Shown in pieces: positions 11,130-22,289 of a DNA stretch of 64,000 nucleotides. This DNA comes from Diphasiastrum complanatum (Eukaryota > Streptophyta > Lycopodiopsida > Lycopodiales > Lycopodiaceae). Each line of letters starts with the position of its first letter. Position 1 is the stretch's first letter. A model generated the notes under the pieces. The model made no database searches and was not told where the DNA came from. It saw only the letters and a list, made by a program, of their open reading frames with translations. The stretch is taken from assembly GCA_029204225.1 (NCBI GenBank), contig CM055094.1:24510541-24574540 (forward strand), given 5' to 3'. Position numbers and translations under genes: made by a program.

Positions 11130-11815
11130 CTAGCGTGGACACACTACTCAAGACCAGTCGTGCGCATGACATTCTTCCCCCCTTATTCAAGTTCTGTCCT
11201 CAAAACTTAAAACTAGGGAAGTTCTTCCTTAAGCTCCCTTCCCGTTACCAAGAACCATCATCGTCTGTGCGACTCTTCCATCAAACCAAATGCTTGGTAA
11301 CCATACGATTTCTCAATCGTTTAGTTCTTGTATCCAAGATCCTTCCGGTGAAAAACTGGATGCACTAGAGTTCCTTCTGGGAGGTCCAACTGGTAAGCTA
11401 AGGATTTGATCTTTTACAAGATCTAATATGGTCCTCTGTACCTAGGGGCAATTTGTAATGCTTGTCAGTACGCATTACACTAAAATCCTTCGGGATTTTT
11501 AAATACACCCAAACCCCCATTTGAAAGTCTCAAGGCGATCATTTCATATTAGCATAATGTCAGTGCCTATCCTGGGCACACTGGACATTTTCACGTGCAA
11601 TTCGTAGCATTTCCTGCATATCATGTAGGAAATCCGCTACCTTCTGAAACTTGATCATACGAGTCTCTTCCAGAATGAGTGATATAGGTTCAAAACAATA
11701 CATAAGCACAAACAGACTATAACCGGTAGCCAAATGCTCTCCAAGGAGATTGCTTATCAAAATATAAATACATATCTTATTTGATCTTCTGATCACGCAG
11801 GTAATCAAAAAACAA
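11130..11815 (-). pseudogene. Ty3/gypsy chromovirus: integrase end and chromodomain
   Basis: The minus strand reads the C-terminal integrase region: FVLMYCFEPISLILEETRM, KVADFLHDMQEMLRIARENV, QCAQDR (11808-11560). After a damaged GPY/F part come LDLPEGTPVHPVFHRKDL-like sequence and a chromodomain, ILDTRTKRLRNRMVTKHLV then WKSRTDDDGSW and SLRKNFPSF (about 11350-11190). A chromodomain fused to the integrase C-terminus defines plant chromoviruses and is known to guide insertion to particular chromatin. Several stops and shifts are present. RT and RNase H are missing. Confidence 0.8.
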
Positions 11816-12036
11816 AGTATACCTATTGGGCTCTCACAAGTGTATCCTTGATTGCGAGACTAGTAGTCGTATGCTGCTGGTGTGATGCCTCATTCCTCTT
11901 TGAGATTGATCCATAGCTTGGGGGCTAGATCCGTTCGATCTAGGTTTGGTTGGGTTGGTTTGTCCACCATCCGTTTCCCTTGTGTTGCTTGTTATTGGCA
12001 TGCTTAGAATAGGATCCTCGAGGACTTTATAAGCAT
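11816..12036 (+). repeat. Right arm of 220-bp inverted repeat (LTR R-U5 segment)
   Basis: Inverse copy of 10687-10903, beginning AGTATACCTATTGGGCTCTC. It joins directly to the 5' edge of the antisense integrase fragment at 11808-11815. Confidence 0.8.
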
Positions 12037-12435
12037 GGCAGATGCCCATGCCCTGACGGTGATATTGAATCTTGTTTCGGACATGGATGACAAATGATGC
12101 TCGGCTATGACACTTGTCTTCCTCACTGAACTAATCGTGTGGTTGTGTTTTGTGGGATAGTGGTAGGTAACAGCTGAGTATCCTAAAACTTGCTTCACTT
12201 TATGGTGCTTTGTACTGTAAGTCTTTGTTAGTTTCAATTTAACCTGTTATGCTATAATACGAAAGGATTCAAACGATTTGGTCTTGAAGAAAATGTGAAA
12301 TCTGTGTTACTCTGTCTCTCTCAGTATATGCAATAAGTTGGAAAGAGCAGGCGACATATTGTTCACAGGTCCAGACAAAGGCAGTTTCACCCCTCACATT
12401 CACTCCACGATTTTGATGACGTCCTACTTTAGGGC

Positions 12436-14125
12436 TTCAGCCGAGACTTGAGGTTGCAAAGTTATATAGCGTCATCCTCCAATCTGCAGTTAAGCTCAGA
12501 GGCAGAGTCCAGGAGATTACATGCTTTGGGTCAGGCAGGGTTCTGCGCTCATTATTCCACTACAGATCACATATTCACACTTCAAGCCATCATTGAGGAA
12601 GCTAGACACAGGAGAGAAAAGGTTTATTGTTGTTTGGTGGACTTCAAGAAAGCCTTTGATTCTGTCCCACGCTCCTTATTTATCCAGAGACTCCGAGACC
12701 TAGGTTTCTCTGCAAATATTATTCTAGCCGTCATGGCTCTCTATGAGAGGGTTTTGGGTGCTTTCGTCATGGTAGTGACATTTCTGAGCAAATCTGGAGT
12801 ACTATTGGGGTTAAGCAGGGATGCTCTCTCTCACCAGTTCTCTTTGGATTATATCTTGACGAGCTAGAGCATGTCATCTCTCAATGTGGTGGGGATGGTT
12901 GTCGGCTGGGAGACATTCTGATTGCCATCCTTCTCTATGTGGATGATGTGGTACTAGTCTCTAGTACCAGAGAGGGATTACAGAGATAGTTGGACTGTTT
13001 ACACACTTTTTGTACTGAGTGGGGTTTAGGGGTGAACCTCTTGAAGACCAAAGTTATGGTCTTCAATACCTCTCGGGCCTTCATGCAGCGCCAGGAGCTT
13101 ACCTTTGATGGACAGTCCCTAGAGGTGGTTTCTTCATACACTTACTTGGGTGTGCTCTTCTCTAGTCCTACCTTCAGTATGCAACAGGCGGCTACTTCTA
13201 GACTTGAAGGGCCACTCTTCCCTTGTCCAGCTGGAGAGATTCTGCTTCTGTAAGTCTATTCGAGATGCCCCGAGTAAGTGCAAACTGTTTGACACCATCG
13301 TCGCCCCTTCAGCCTTGTATGCGGTAGAGATATGGTGTACAGGACTATCATCTTCACACTGGTCCAACATTTCACGCTTACAGACCACCATGTTAGCTCG
13401 CATGATCCGAGCGAAGCCCTCGGTTCCCCATGAGATCATCCTTGCGGAGTTTGCCACCCCCCCTATTCAGATTGAGGCAGAGAGCTCAGGCACTTCCTGA
13501 TATCGAGCAGAGATATACGCGGATTGCACTCATGTCCTCTCATCACCTTCAGACTCAAGGATACCGGCTATCCCGGTTCTCTCAAGCATCACACTTCCTT
13601 ATGGAAGCATTTGGTATCACTATCACTGATCTCCCTACGGGTACACACTAGTACATTAGACGTTTTTTTATAAAAAGCATATCTCGACCGTACTTGGCGT
13701 CACCAGCTGGGGGTTAAGCCTACTGGACTCACTTTTTGGAGCAGGATGCCACTGGTCTTCCAATTTTACCTCGCTATTTGTCCTCTGGACTAACACACGG
13801 TCTCCGTTTCACTTTGGGACAGTTCAGAGTCTCCTCACATCAGTTGGCTATTGCATTTCATCTTCAGATGCCCCATATATTATGAGATTAGAGGGAGATA
13901 TCATTGTCTATTCCATGACATGCCTACCACACTCAGAGCACTAATTGGATATGAGGACTCTCGCTGTGTCGCACTTATGCTATGAGAGATGGTCTTGCTA
14001 TGCCAAGATATGTACCAGTCAGCTCACCGGCCACATCCTAGCTCTCAGGCTCAGATTACGTCTCTCTTCACCAGGAGACGGACACGATTTGACGACGACG
14101 ATGACGATGACATACCACCTCACTG
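12436..14125 (+). pseudogene. LINE family A, copy 3: RT and C-terminal region
   Basis: This is the best copy of the family. RT blocks appear in order: AGFCAHYSTTDHIFTLQAII (12538), CCLVDFKKAFDSVPRSLF (12640), LFGLYLDELEHVISQCGG-like sequence (12840-12890), the catalytic LLYVDDVVLVS (12930-12962), LKTKVMVFNTSRAFMQRQEL (13040) and SYTYLGVLFSS (13135). The connection region MLARMIRAKPSVPHEIILAEF follows at 13392. The zinc-binding motif seen in the other copies is mostly deleted here (FHLQMPHILMRL-type remnants near 13860). The tail has QAQITSLFTRRR (14046-14081) and a run of seven Asp. Multiple frameshifts and stops make it inactive; no endonuclease is seen upstream. Confidence 0.85.
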
Positions 14126-14515
14126 ATGTCAAAGACAGTGTATCACTCATAGTCATGCAGCAGTTCACACTTCTCGCCTTGTTACGAGACTCGGCACATA
14201 GTTTTCACCCTCCTAGACGACGTCAGCGATAGTCCATACCTCCTGATACAGGTCGTATTACGTCTTTTTTCAGCAGTAGCACTAGATGATACTACTCTAC
14301 TCCTGGCAGTTATTCTTGCTCCCACTTACGGACAGTTGGCAGTTTGTAGTTTACAGTTATATTACTCATTTCTCTTTTATGCATAGTTTTCCTTGGAGAC
14401 GTTTATATACGCTCCCATGGTTTTCACATACTTGACATGTACTCCTTTTGGTCTTACATGCCTTTTGGCATGGAAAAGACATTTATAAAGCTTTCTTTCT
14501 TTCTTTCTTCTTCCT
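14126..14515 (+). mobile_element. 3' UTR and (CTTT)n tail of LINE A copy 3
   Basis: About 370 bp of non-coding sequence follows the LINE stop and ends in (CTTT)n at 14491-14510. A short simple-repeat tail rather than poly(A) is a feature of several non-LTR lineages. The exact end and target duplication were not found. Confidence 0.55.
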
Positions 14516-14519
14516 CTCT

Positions 14520-15090
14520 CTGGAAAACATAAAAAGTAGTTTTGCTAGAACTTACATCACATTTACTGATATAAAGTGATATCATAATACTCATAAAGCA
14601 ATTTGTTTCCACTATATTATCTTTTTGACATTCAATCTAAAAATTAGAGGAAACAAATTATAAAAAAAACGTTTCAAAATTTTCTTCAAAGCACAGTTTT
14701 AGCAATACTTTTTGAAAGTGCAATACTAGCCATTGTTGCCTCTCCATAATAGAAAAACAGAAGACATCTTAAGCTTTACTAATACTTGCTACAAATTTTA
14801 ATAAGTACCATGGCTTCTTCAGTAGTACTCAAGGGATGAATCGTATTGAGCTCAATCTAAGTTCATGATTTATGTGCAATCAAATTTTACAAACTAACTC
14901 TGAAATACTCTTGAATAACTTCTAAAAAAAAGCACAATATCAATAATCCTTGTTATAAAGGAGCAAATAAATAAACAGAAAATCTCATGAATTATCCTTG
15001 CAAACAAACCCAAAATTTGCATCCTTCAATATTTCATGGTGATCCATTCATGGCCTATGTTGCTACCATCTGCAACTAAACCCGAAAATT
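14520..15090. other. NHD1 intron or flank; no gene seen
   Basis: AT-rich sequence left of the last visible NHD1 exon. No further antiporter exon could be found here. Confidence 0.5.
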
Positions 15091-15093
15091 CAC

Positions 15094-15214
15094 CTGCATG
15101 GTTTTCAAAGTCGATATTTGTCCATTTATCCAAAGCATTGTCGTAGTGACATCGCCAATTGGTGTCCATGCTCCCCCTGAATTTGCTGCAATGACAACAA
15201 CTGCCCCCAAGAAC
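15094..15214 (-). CDS. NHD1: NHD1-like antiporter, copy 1, exon with GGAWTPIGD motif
   Basis: One base plus 40 codons encode FLGAVVVIAANSGGAWTPIG followed by DVTTTMLWINGQ and STLKTMQ. The AANSGGAWTPIGD block is a signature of the NhaD/ion-transporter superfamily core. The acceptor is a pyrimidine tract ending TTTGTAG/G; the donor is ATGCAG/GTGAAT. Phase fits the exon at 24322. The intron between them holds a gypsy pol, the unidentified frames at 18.4-19.3 kb and other debris. Downstream exons, covering roughly the C-terminal half, were not found in 1-15 kb and probably lie left of the window, unless the gene is truncated. Confidence 0.94.
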
Positions 15215-15489
15215 CTACAAACAAGAGGACAAAGTTTGCAATTTTACTTTTGCAGGATGAACAAAAGGACAATATGTGCAATCTTCCACATGTGCTTGTT
15301 GACCAGGCCATAGATCAAAGTAATCACAGTTAAAAAGATCTCTTTGAATTGATTTAAGCCAATTTGCCTTCTTCAATTGAATTTCTAATGCTTGGTCTTA
15401 GTTACATAATGTTTTCGAATCAATAAGGTTCTATAATGAAAAATGATCTATCATGAATACACTTGGTAGCAAATTAGTCTCATTGAATT

Positions 15490-15790
15490 TTTTGGAATTC
15501 CATATTGATTATCTATAGAATTCGCATGCAGTTTATCTATGAACCCTAATCGATTTGAATCTTATGGACTTCAAATCTTTTGGCATTCAAAATTACAAAA
15601 AAAGATCCTAATCCATTCAAATCTCCTAGTCTAAACTCCTATAAATTCCAGCTATGAACCACAATTGATTCAAATATTGTATGGTTCGAATCTTTTGATG
15701 GTCTACTCCAATTATTTTAAATCTTTTAAGATTGAGTAACTACAACAATATTATGTAGTATGAACCCCAATCGATTCGAATCTAGTACAT
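15490..15790 (+). repeat. Degenerate repeat of a GAACCCnAATCGATTCGAATC phrase
   Basis: The phrase or variants recur at about 15540, 15600, 15655 and 15760, separated by 60-110 bp. It lies in the 9.1-kb NHD1 intron. Copies are diverged. Confidence 0.5.
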
Positions 15791-15799
15791 AGTTATCTT

Positions 15800-17390
15800 T
15801 TTCTAAGTTGAATATTGAGATTCACAAATTCAATTTGGAAATTCAATCATGTCATTAGTTAAAGCTTACAACAAAAAATACATACAACCAGAAAAAAGCA
15901 AAGAATCAGTATCAAAAATTCTTAGCTAACAAGCATTACTTGTGGGCTCATCAATACCCAAGCATAAGTTGGTATGCGGGTTTCAAGAGAATCCAGATTT
16001 TCTTGGCTTGACACAAAGCTAAGCAAGAAAAGAGGAGTTCCCATCCTAGCCCCTCTATTTGTGCCAATGTGTATTTGTTAGATTTTTTCTGCATGTATGT
16101 GAGTAATAATTCCTTTACATGTGCTGCCTCCTATTCTCCTAAGGCTTTCATTATTTTTCCCTTCAATAATAATTCTAGTTTATGAAATTTGACTTGGTTT
16201 CCACGTTGCTAGTTATTGTCTATTCAGTGACAGAGCACTTTGTTGTGGACTAACTCTCAAGAGAAACTTTGCATGAAAGGAGTCTTGCTATTCCATGGCA
16301 TCCACCATAATCTTAGTTTATTTGAGAGTTACCTAGAAGTTAGCTTATCCTTGCATGTGCATGAGTAAATGCTCCCACATGGCAAGTGGATGTTCACACG
16401 TGTGTATAGAGTTCTAGAAGATAAGAGTTGACCATTTTTCTTAGATCCTATTTTGTAGGGAATATTCTTATATTCTAGGAGACTAGCTCTTTGGATTTTA
16501 GCCATATTCTAGAAGGTCAACTTTGGATAAGGATCAAGGATGGATCAAATGGATAGATCTAAGTGATGTGGCACTCTTCACACGTGGGAAGACCTGCTGG
16601 ACTGTACCAGACTCGTGGATGTACTTGATCCATAAAAGGATCATCATTTTGCTAGTGAGATTGATGAGACTTTTGCATTCTACACTTTTGTGAGATTTCT
16701 AGTCAATAGAATTGTGATTTTATTGAATGATTTATCTCTGGCACCTAAACAACCTAAGCAAGCTTTGGGACACAGTCAAGGTCGACAAATGAAGAAAATT
16801 CTACTCGGGTGTATGGTATTCTACTCATAAAAAGGTTGATATTTACAGCCCAAGGACACTAAAAGACAATTCTATCCCACAAAAGAATGTGAAGTTGTTA
16901 CGGTCCCCATTTTGATGCTATCAGCCCAAAAATGAAATTTGAAAATTCCAAAGAGCAACAAGAAGCTTCAAGTAGAGGCATAAGTAGGTCAATGCCCTAC
17001 AAGGCCATCAACCTCTCTCTCCTCTCAAGAAAATTTCATGCGGCCAGTGACATAGACAGTTTGAAGGCCATGCAGATTTCCACACTGAGGACCATGAGGT
17101 TGCGTATACAACATATGTGCATTCACATTGCAAGGTCCTTAGAATCTTCCATTTATGTCATTCTATATATTGTGGAAAGTAGGTTGTAGACGCTAGATTG
17201 ACAAAGAAGGAAGTTGCTTTAAATGTGGAGAGAGTTCTCAAAAGATTTCCTTGCAACTTAACAGGATGCAATCAAGAATAAGAAAAAGGATGTCCAAGTT
17301 CAACACAGCAAAATCACACATATAATCTCCTTAAAGCTGGGGATATTTAGAAGGCACATAAGCCTTGTCTCATTTTTATGACCATTCTTC
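15800..17390. other. NHD1 intron; no gene recognised
   Basis: Only short frames, such as 16932-17189 on the plus strand. The interval 16200-16760 has CACGTG-type motifs and resembles LTR sequence of the copia family at 56 kb in style, but no alignment could be made by eye. Confidence 0.35.
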
Positions 17391-17589
17391 ATATTAACAT
17401 GATTTTATTTTTAAAGACTTGGAAGTTATTTTTCCTAAACTAGAACTTACATCAAAGTCCAAGTTGCATTCAAGGTTAACCAGATGAAGGTGCGTCCAAT
17501 CACTAAAAAACTGGCAGTAAATATTTAAGGAGTCACAATATTTGAAGGAAAATAGATAGAAAATAAATTGTGCAAATCTATTAGGCTCT

Positions 17590-18420
17590 GAAACGAAACG
17601 AAACGAAACGAAGCAAAGCAAAACTTGAACGAGCTCTGATATTGATTTTGCTGAAGCGAAGTAATCGCGAAGCGAAAACAGTCGCGAATGAAATCAGTTC
17701 GGATGGAGTTCAGATATGATTGCTCGTCACTGCCAACTATATCATTCCTACAATCCTCCAGAATGTAGACAGACACTGTTGATCTACGTTATAGATTAAT
17801 ACACCATTCAACAAGATTGAACCAGTGTGCGGAATTGATGAAACAAGTAAATGAGATACACGAACAATAGCAGACAACAATTCATTCAAGATCAGACAAA
17901 ATTCAGAATAATATGTGCATGGTAGCTACAATATCATCTATTGATCCTCTTGATTTCGAGCACTGTGTGACAGACCCACACAGCGCATTGGCGTGAGAGA
18001 AATAATGTTCTCCCACGAACAGTGTCTAGCTTACTAGCGGACTTCTTGGATCTATTGATCCTCTTACAAAATTGTCTCGCTCACAGGCGGACATGTATTC
18101 TATATTTTTTGTCTATCTGTATATATTATGCATCTAGCAAATGTGTATATATTTCACGAACATTTTCGAGTCGCTTCGAGTAACATTCTTGATCAGACAA
18201 ATTAAACATCTATAACTAATCGTGGATTACAAGAGTGGTGGGTTAGGCACGTCCTAACGCTCTTCTGCTGATGTCACCATATTAGATCAAGGATTTGTAC
18301 TTCATAGTACTTGGTTGATCTTCCTAGTCTTTTGGAGCACGAAGATTTCGTGTCGCGAACATTTTCGCTTCGTGTCTTTTCGTCAAATTGAGAGGTGCAA
18401 GCCAGCAAAGCTTTGGTAAT
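17590..18420. repeat. CpG-retaining island with GCGAA/AACGA repeats
   Basis: It begins with (AACGA)n at 17590-17612 and contains several TCGCGAA heptamers (17666, 17686, 18353) and related CACGAA, TTCGCTTCG phrases. CpG is much more frequent than in neighbouring DNA. An ATATCAGAGCTC sequence on the minus strand (about 17647-17636) resembles a tRNA-iMet primer-binding site, so this may be an LTR region of a minus-strand element. A similar style of sequence occurs at 63430-64000. Confidence 0.4.
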
Positions 18421-18437
18421 AGAAACGTTTTGTTTCT

Positions 18438-19169
18438 TCAGCTCCCTCTCAAAGCGTGATAGCTTGATGACTCCAAGACTGCTCCTGTATTTCTTGGTTT
18501 TGCTGCAAACCTCCGATTTCTTGATCCGTTAAAACTCCAAAAGCTTCGCATAACACATTCACTGTACATCTTCGTGCCCTCCAGACACTTCTTGAATTGC
18601 TTATAGGCGACTTTCCCCGATGGAACCGGTATTCCTTTCAAAGCAGTCTGTATCAGTGCAAAATTCCTGACCGAGATATATTGGTCAGTATGTCGTCCAA
18701 AAATCACCTGGTTCATCCATCTTCCCAAAGCCCCTAACGCCTGTGGCTGGCAGAGACTCAACTTATATCCTTGCTCCTTGTTGAAAGCATCCGTAGGGAA
18801 AAAGTCGGTCATTTGCACTGAGGAAACATTTGGTATGTCACAATCCACCGACAAACCGATGGTGTCACCAAACATCTACTCCGTGATTGGAATGTTCACG
18901 TTGCGTACTTGGGTAAAGCCATGGTCCTCCGACTCCCGCTGTATATTATTAAGGAATTCAACTGCCGCATCCTCCACGATCTTGTTAGGATTGAATTGTT
19001 GGAAATGATCCAACCTCAACTCCCTCAGATAGTCTTGAATTACAGAACTCCTGATCGCCTCTCGTTTAATAAACTTCGAACCCTTACTAATCGCTGCCAT
19101 CGTCGTCTTGTTCGTGAATGCTTGTACACAATCGTAGCAATTTGTAATACAAGAAGTTCTGATTAGCAA
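18438..19169 (-). CDS. Unidentified reading frame interrupted by one stop
   Basis: Two in-frame blocks of 97 and 145 residues are separated by a single TAG at 18876-18878 directly followed by ATG. The likely start is the internal ATG giving MAAISKGSKFIKREAIRSS, near 19100. Later blocks include VEFLNNIQRESEDHGF, IGLSVDCDIPNVSSVQM and VRNFALIQTALKGIPVPSGK; the C-terminus is basic (SFWSFNGSRNRRFAAKPRNT). The protein is soluble-looking, without zinc knuckle, RT or protease. It lies on the same strand as the gypsy pol and downstream of it, in the same CpG-retaining block. It could be a gag or extra gene of a retroelement, or a captured or endogenous foreign gene. I do not recognise it. Confidence 0.55.
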
Positions 19170-19303
19170 GTAAGCGTAAAATAGAGAAATGCCTCTTTTA
19201 ACCCGTTAGTTATCTTCCAACCGCCATCATATATCGCGCTTGCCTGTTGCATGAAGACACGTAGCAACGGCTGAAGTACCGTCGAATTAATCTTAGCACT
19301 CAT
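19163..19303 (-). CDS. Small unidentified frame upstream of the 18.4-19.2 kb frame
   Basis: This starts MSAKINSTVLQPLLRVFMQQ, preceded by CTTTATATAG. It closes after 46 codons at LTC-stop, but a one-base change of frame at that point would let it run on as NQNFLYYKLLRLCTSIHEQD followed by DDGSD. It would then end at a TAG overlapping, by 11 nt, an ATG of the next frame. Read that way it is a protein of about 70 residues whose end overlaps the start of the larger one. This arrangement is inferred. Confidence 0.4.
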   Translation of the reverse strand: MSAKINSTVLQPLLRVFMQQASAIYDGGWKITNGLKEAFLYFTLTC

Positions 19304-20079
19304 GAACTATATAAAGGTTCTCTTTAATGTCATTAATCACCGCCGAACTCGCGACTATCCCGGTTATGACCCAATGACTTCTTTACATGCGTTGTCACGT
19401 CTCACACTCACAAAAAAGTTAATCCAAGGACCGTAAGAATCCAACCGCAACATGGAACCGTAACAAATAGATCGTAAAAGCCGCAATATCTAGCTAATCC
19501 TAAAACCCGCAACGTGAAGCCATCACAAGTCTAACGAAATCGGAATTGTTCAAAATCCACAATACTCGCACTCCATTGCTGAAGTAGTCCACCCAGCATC
19601 GTTGTGAATCGTACAAACCGCAATAACGGACTGCAGAACCGCCTTTCAATGGAAACATAACCCCGTAATGTTCCCTCTAGGCTACAAAACAAACTACCCG
19701 TTGGCAACCAGCTTAGTTACGATTACAACCAATACTATGCAACTAATCCAAACAAAACACCTACCAACTGTTATCAGTTTCATGACTTCACTCTTACAGT
19801 TATATGTCATTATCATTACTTGATACCCCAGTTCTACATTTACAATACAGTCCTTACTATGCAGTACAAAGGAAATTCACAACCCGTGACACATACATTT
19901 GGAACACTACTATGTGATATACATTTTACACAAACATACGAGATTGATGTACAGTTGGTATGAAACATCCTGCTTAAGGATGCAAACAAATGCTTTGTTC
20001 TAATCTACTTGCTTATGATTTTAATCATTCCATATAAGATAACTATCAATCCGCAAATCCAACACCATATGTTGATGCC

Positions 20080-21475
20080 AAAAACACGGTAGTCTGCATT
20101 TTCCCAATAAAATCCAATCCCCACCCTTGAAACGGCTCTATTGGTTGCAAGGGGACTAACGGGTAATCCATCGTTGGCACGGGACACCCTTGCCGCTGAC
20201 AAGAATCACAACTACGACAGAATGCCGTAGTGTCTTTCCAAAGCCCCGGCCACCAAAAGCCTGCTTGTAGAATCTTCCGTACGGTGATTTTGGTTGCAAA
20301 GTGTCCTCCTGCGGTTCCTAATGTGCTTCATCAATTATAGTCCACACATCTTTTGATTGAACACATCATCGCAGCACTTGGTCATGGCCACGTCTGTATA
20401 GTTGACCCTCAATGATTTGGAAAATACGCGCTCGCCAAATCAGCTAGCAACGTTGGGACTTTTTGAAGTGCCCAGGGAAAGTCGCTTTGGTCAAGAAATT
20501 AAATAAGTCCATGTACCAGGAATCATAAAGCAACTCCGAACTAAAAAGCTGAGCATCTGGCATTTCGTCAATGCCTTCCTCCTCATGACCCGTCTCAATA
20601 CAGGATAACTGATCCGCAACCGTGTGCACTCTTCCAGGTCTAATCCGCACTTCAAACTCGAATTCCTAGAATAAGATCATCCAACGTGCAATTCTTCCCG
20701 CTATTGCAGCTTTATGTATAAGATAGAGTAACGGTTGATGATCTATGTAGGCAATGAATTTGTTATCCAGCAAGAAGTGCCTGAATTTACGAGGAACAAA
20801 AAACAAACTCAATGCATCTCGCTCCGTTGTGGAGTATTTTTTCTCCGCTGGTGTTAGCTGCTTGCTCGCATAATACACCGGATGGTCATAACCTTTCTCT
20901 TCACCTGGTTGTGCTTGTTGGGTCAATAGATAACCCTTCTTTGGAAATAGTCTGTCCCAGCAACACTCCACTTCTCACACAAAAAGTACATTTATCTGGA
21001 TTAAGGCTAATGCCATATTCATAACTTCGTTGGAAACACTTCTCCAAATAATTAAGGTGATCATTAGCGTCTCCATAAAAACAAGAAATCGTCAAGGAAA
21101 ATTTTCATAAACCGGTCCAGATAATCATAATAAGCCTTAGTCATGATTTTTTGGAAAGCGGCCGGTGAATTTTTCAACCCAAACGGCATTACCTTGTATG
21201 CATATGCTCCCCAATTCGTACCCGTCCAAAAAGTTATATAACTCATGTCCAGGGACCTCATCCAGAATCAAAACTATTAATGGAAGCGGAAAATGATCCT
21301 TAATAGTGAACAAATTTAATTTGCGGTAGTCCACACACACCCGCAAATTACCATTCTTCTTAGGTACAATCACTATAGGACTCAGCCAAGGTGTATAATC
21401 AATAGCATATATAAAACCCACCTTGACTAATTTTTCAATCTCCGCCCGAACACGGTCTGCGTTAGGGGGGTCTGC
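20080..21475 (-). pseudogene. Ty3/gypsy pol: RT, RNase H, integrase zinc finger
   Basis: On the minus strand: ADRVRAEIEKLVKVGFIY, SPIVIVPKKNGNLRVCVDYR and KLN (21470-21300); YKVMPFGLKNSPAAFQKIMT (about 21195); the catalytic region reads FLDDFLFLW instead of YLDD (21090); GISLNPDKCTF (21010). RNase H follows with YYASKQLTPAEKKYSTTERD and LLDNKFIAYIDHQPL (20880-20720), then RPGRVHTVADQLS. The integrase HHCC finger is partly visible as TAGGHFATKITVRK and CRSCDSCQRQ (20310-20190), then PLQPIEPFQGWGLDFIG. Frameshifts and stops occur between blocks. It has many CpG sites, so it may be younger than its neighbours. It sits inside an NHD1 intron. Confidence 0.88.
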
Positions 21476-21994
21476 CCGGCAACGAAACCAAAAAGGTGTT
21501 AGGGGGGTGTTGTAATCCCTTAACTACCTAGTCCTAATTATGGCAATGGAACCCTTAATGAACTAAGAACAATTCCACTAAAACTAATTAGCGCATCCAC
21601 ATACCATATTCCATTGCAACAGTACAGTACAACCAAGTAACAAAACATCATCATTACAGAACCCAGAATTAACCATCACAACAATGTGCATATACAAGGA
21701 AATAATACTGCTCAATTGCATTCCCGAATCCAGTTCCCAACACATACGTTTACAGACTGAACAGTAAACAGAGTCAACATTGTCACTGCTTAAAAGTTCT
21801 TAGGCAAGGAAATTCCTCTTGCTGCCTGCAGTACAATATGGAATCTGTAATATTGAACTATAAACGCTCGGCTCTCACCCTTCTGACGCCTGACTATACT
21901 ACTGCCTAAACAGTGTAAAATCAAGAGTGGCACAATTGGCTCCAAGTGCCCTATATATCCCTCTGCTTGGATACTGCAACCAGGTATCGCCGAC

Positions 21995-22285
21995 TTCACA
22001 AGGACTGCAATGGATCGATTCCTTAGCATGTATGTTTCCGATAAGCAATCTCAACGGAAAATGCACCCTTCCCATGTTGAATTTGCTTTACAATAATAAT
22101 AAGCATTCAGCCACAAGTTTCAATTTGTTTATGCTTATGTACAAGTTTCAGCCCAAATCGCCAATCTTAGTCGAAATTAAGGGTCGAGCTCCAAAACGTG
22201 GCTGATTTCTTGCATGACATGCATGAAATATTACACTTGGCACATGAAAATATCCAGAGTGCTCAAGATCAGGCAACAATACTAC
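21995..22285 (+). pseudogene. Ty3/gypsy integrase fragment
   Basis: The plus strand reads LPMLNLLYNNNKHSATSFNL, FMLMYKFQPKSPILVE (22065-22175) and, after a frame change, VADFLHDMHEILHLAHENIQ, SAQDQA (22197-22275). This is the same part of integrase as at 11560-11808, and the two are close relatives. Orientation is opposite to the pol at 20.1-21.5 kb, so it is a separate insertion or an inversion. Confidence 0.8.
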
Positions 22286-22289
22286 AAAT

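Noticed and set aside
16200-16760. LTR of the copia family at 56 kb
   Set aside because: Shared CACGTG-type words only; no continuous alignment, TG...CA ends or primer site were found.
18438-19303. Calling the unidentified frames a viral coat protein
   Set aside because: Length and overlapping arrangement allow it, but no motif supports any particular virus family, so no such claim is made.
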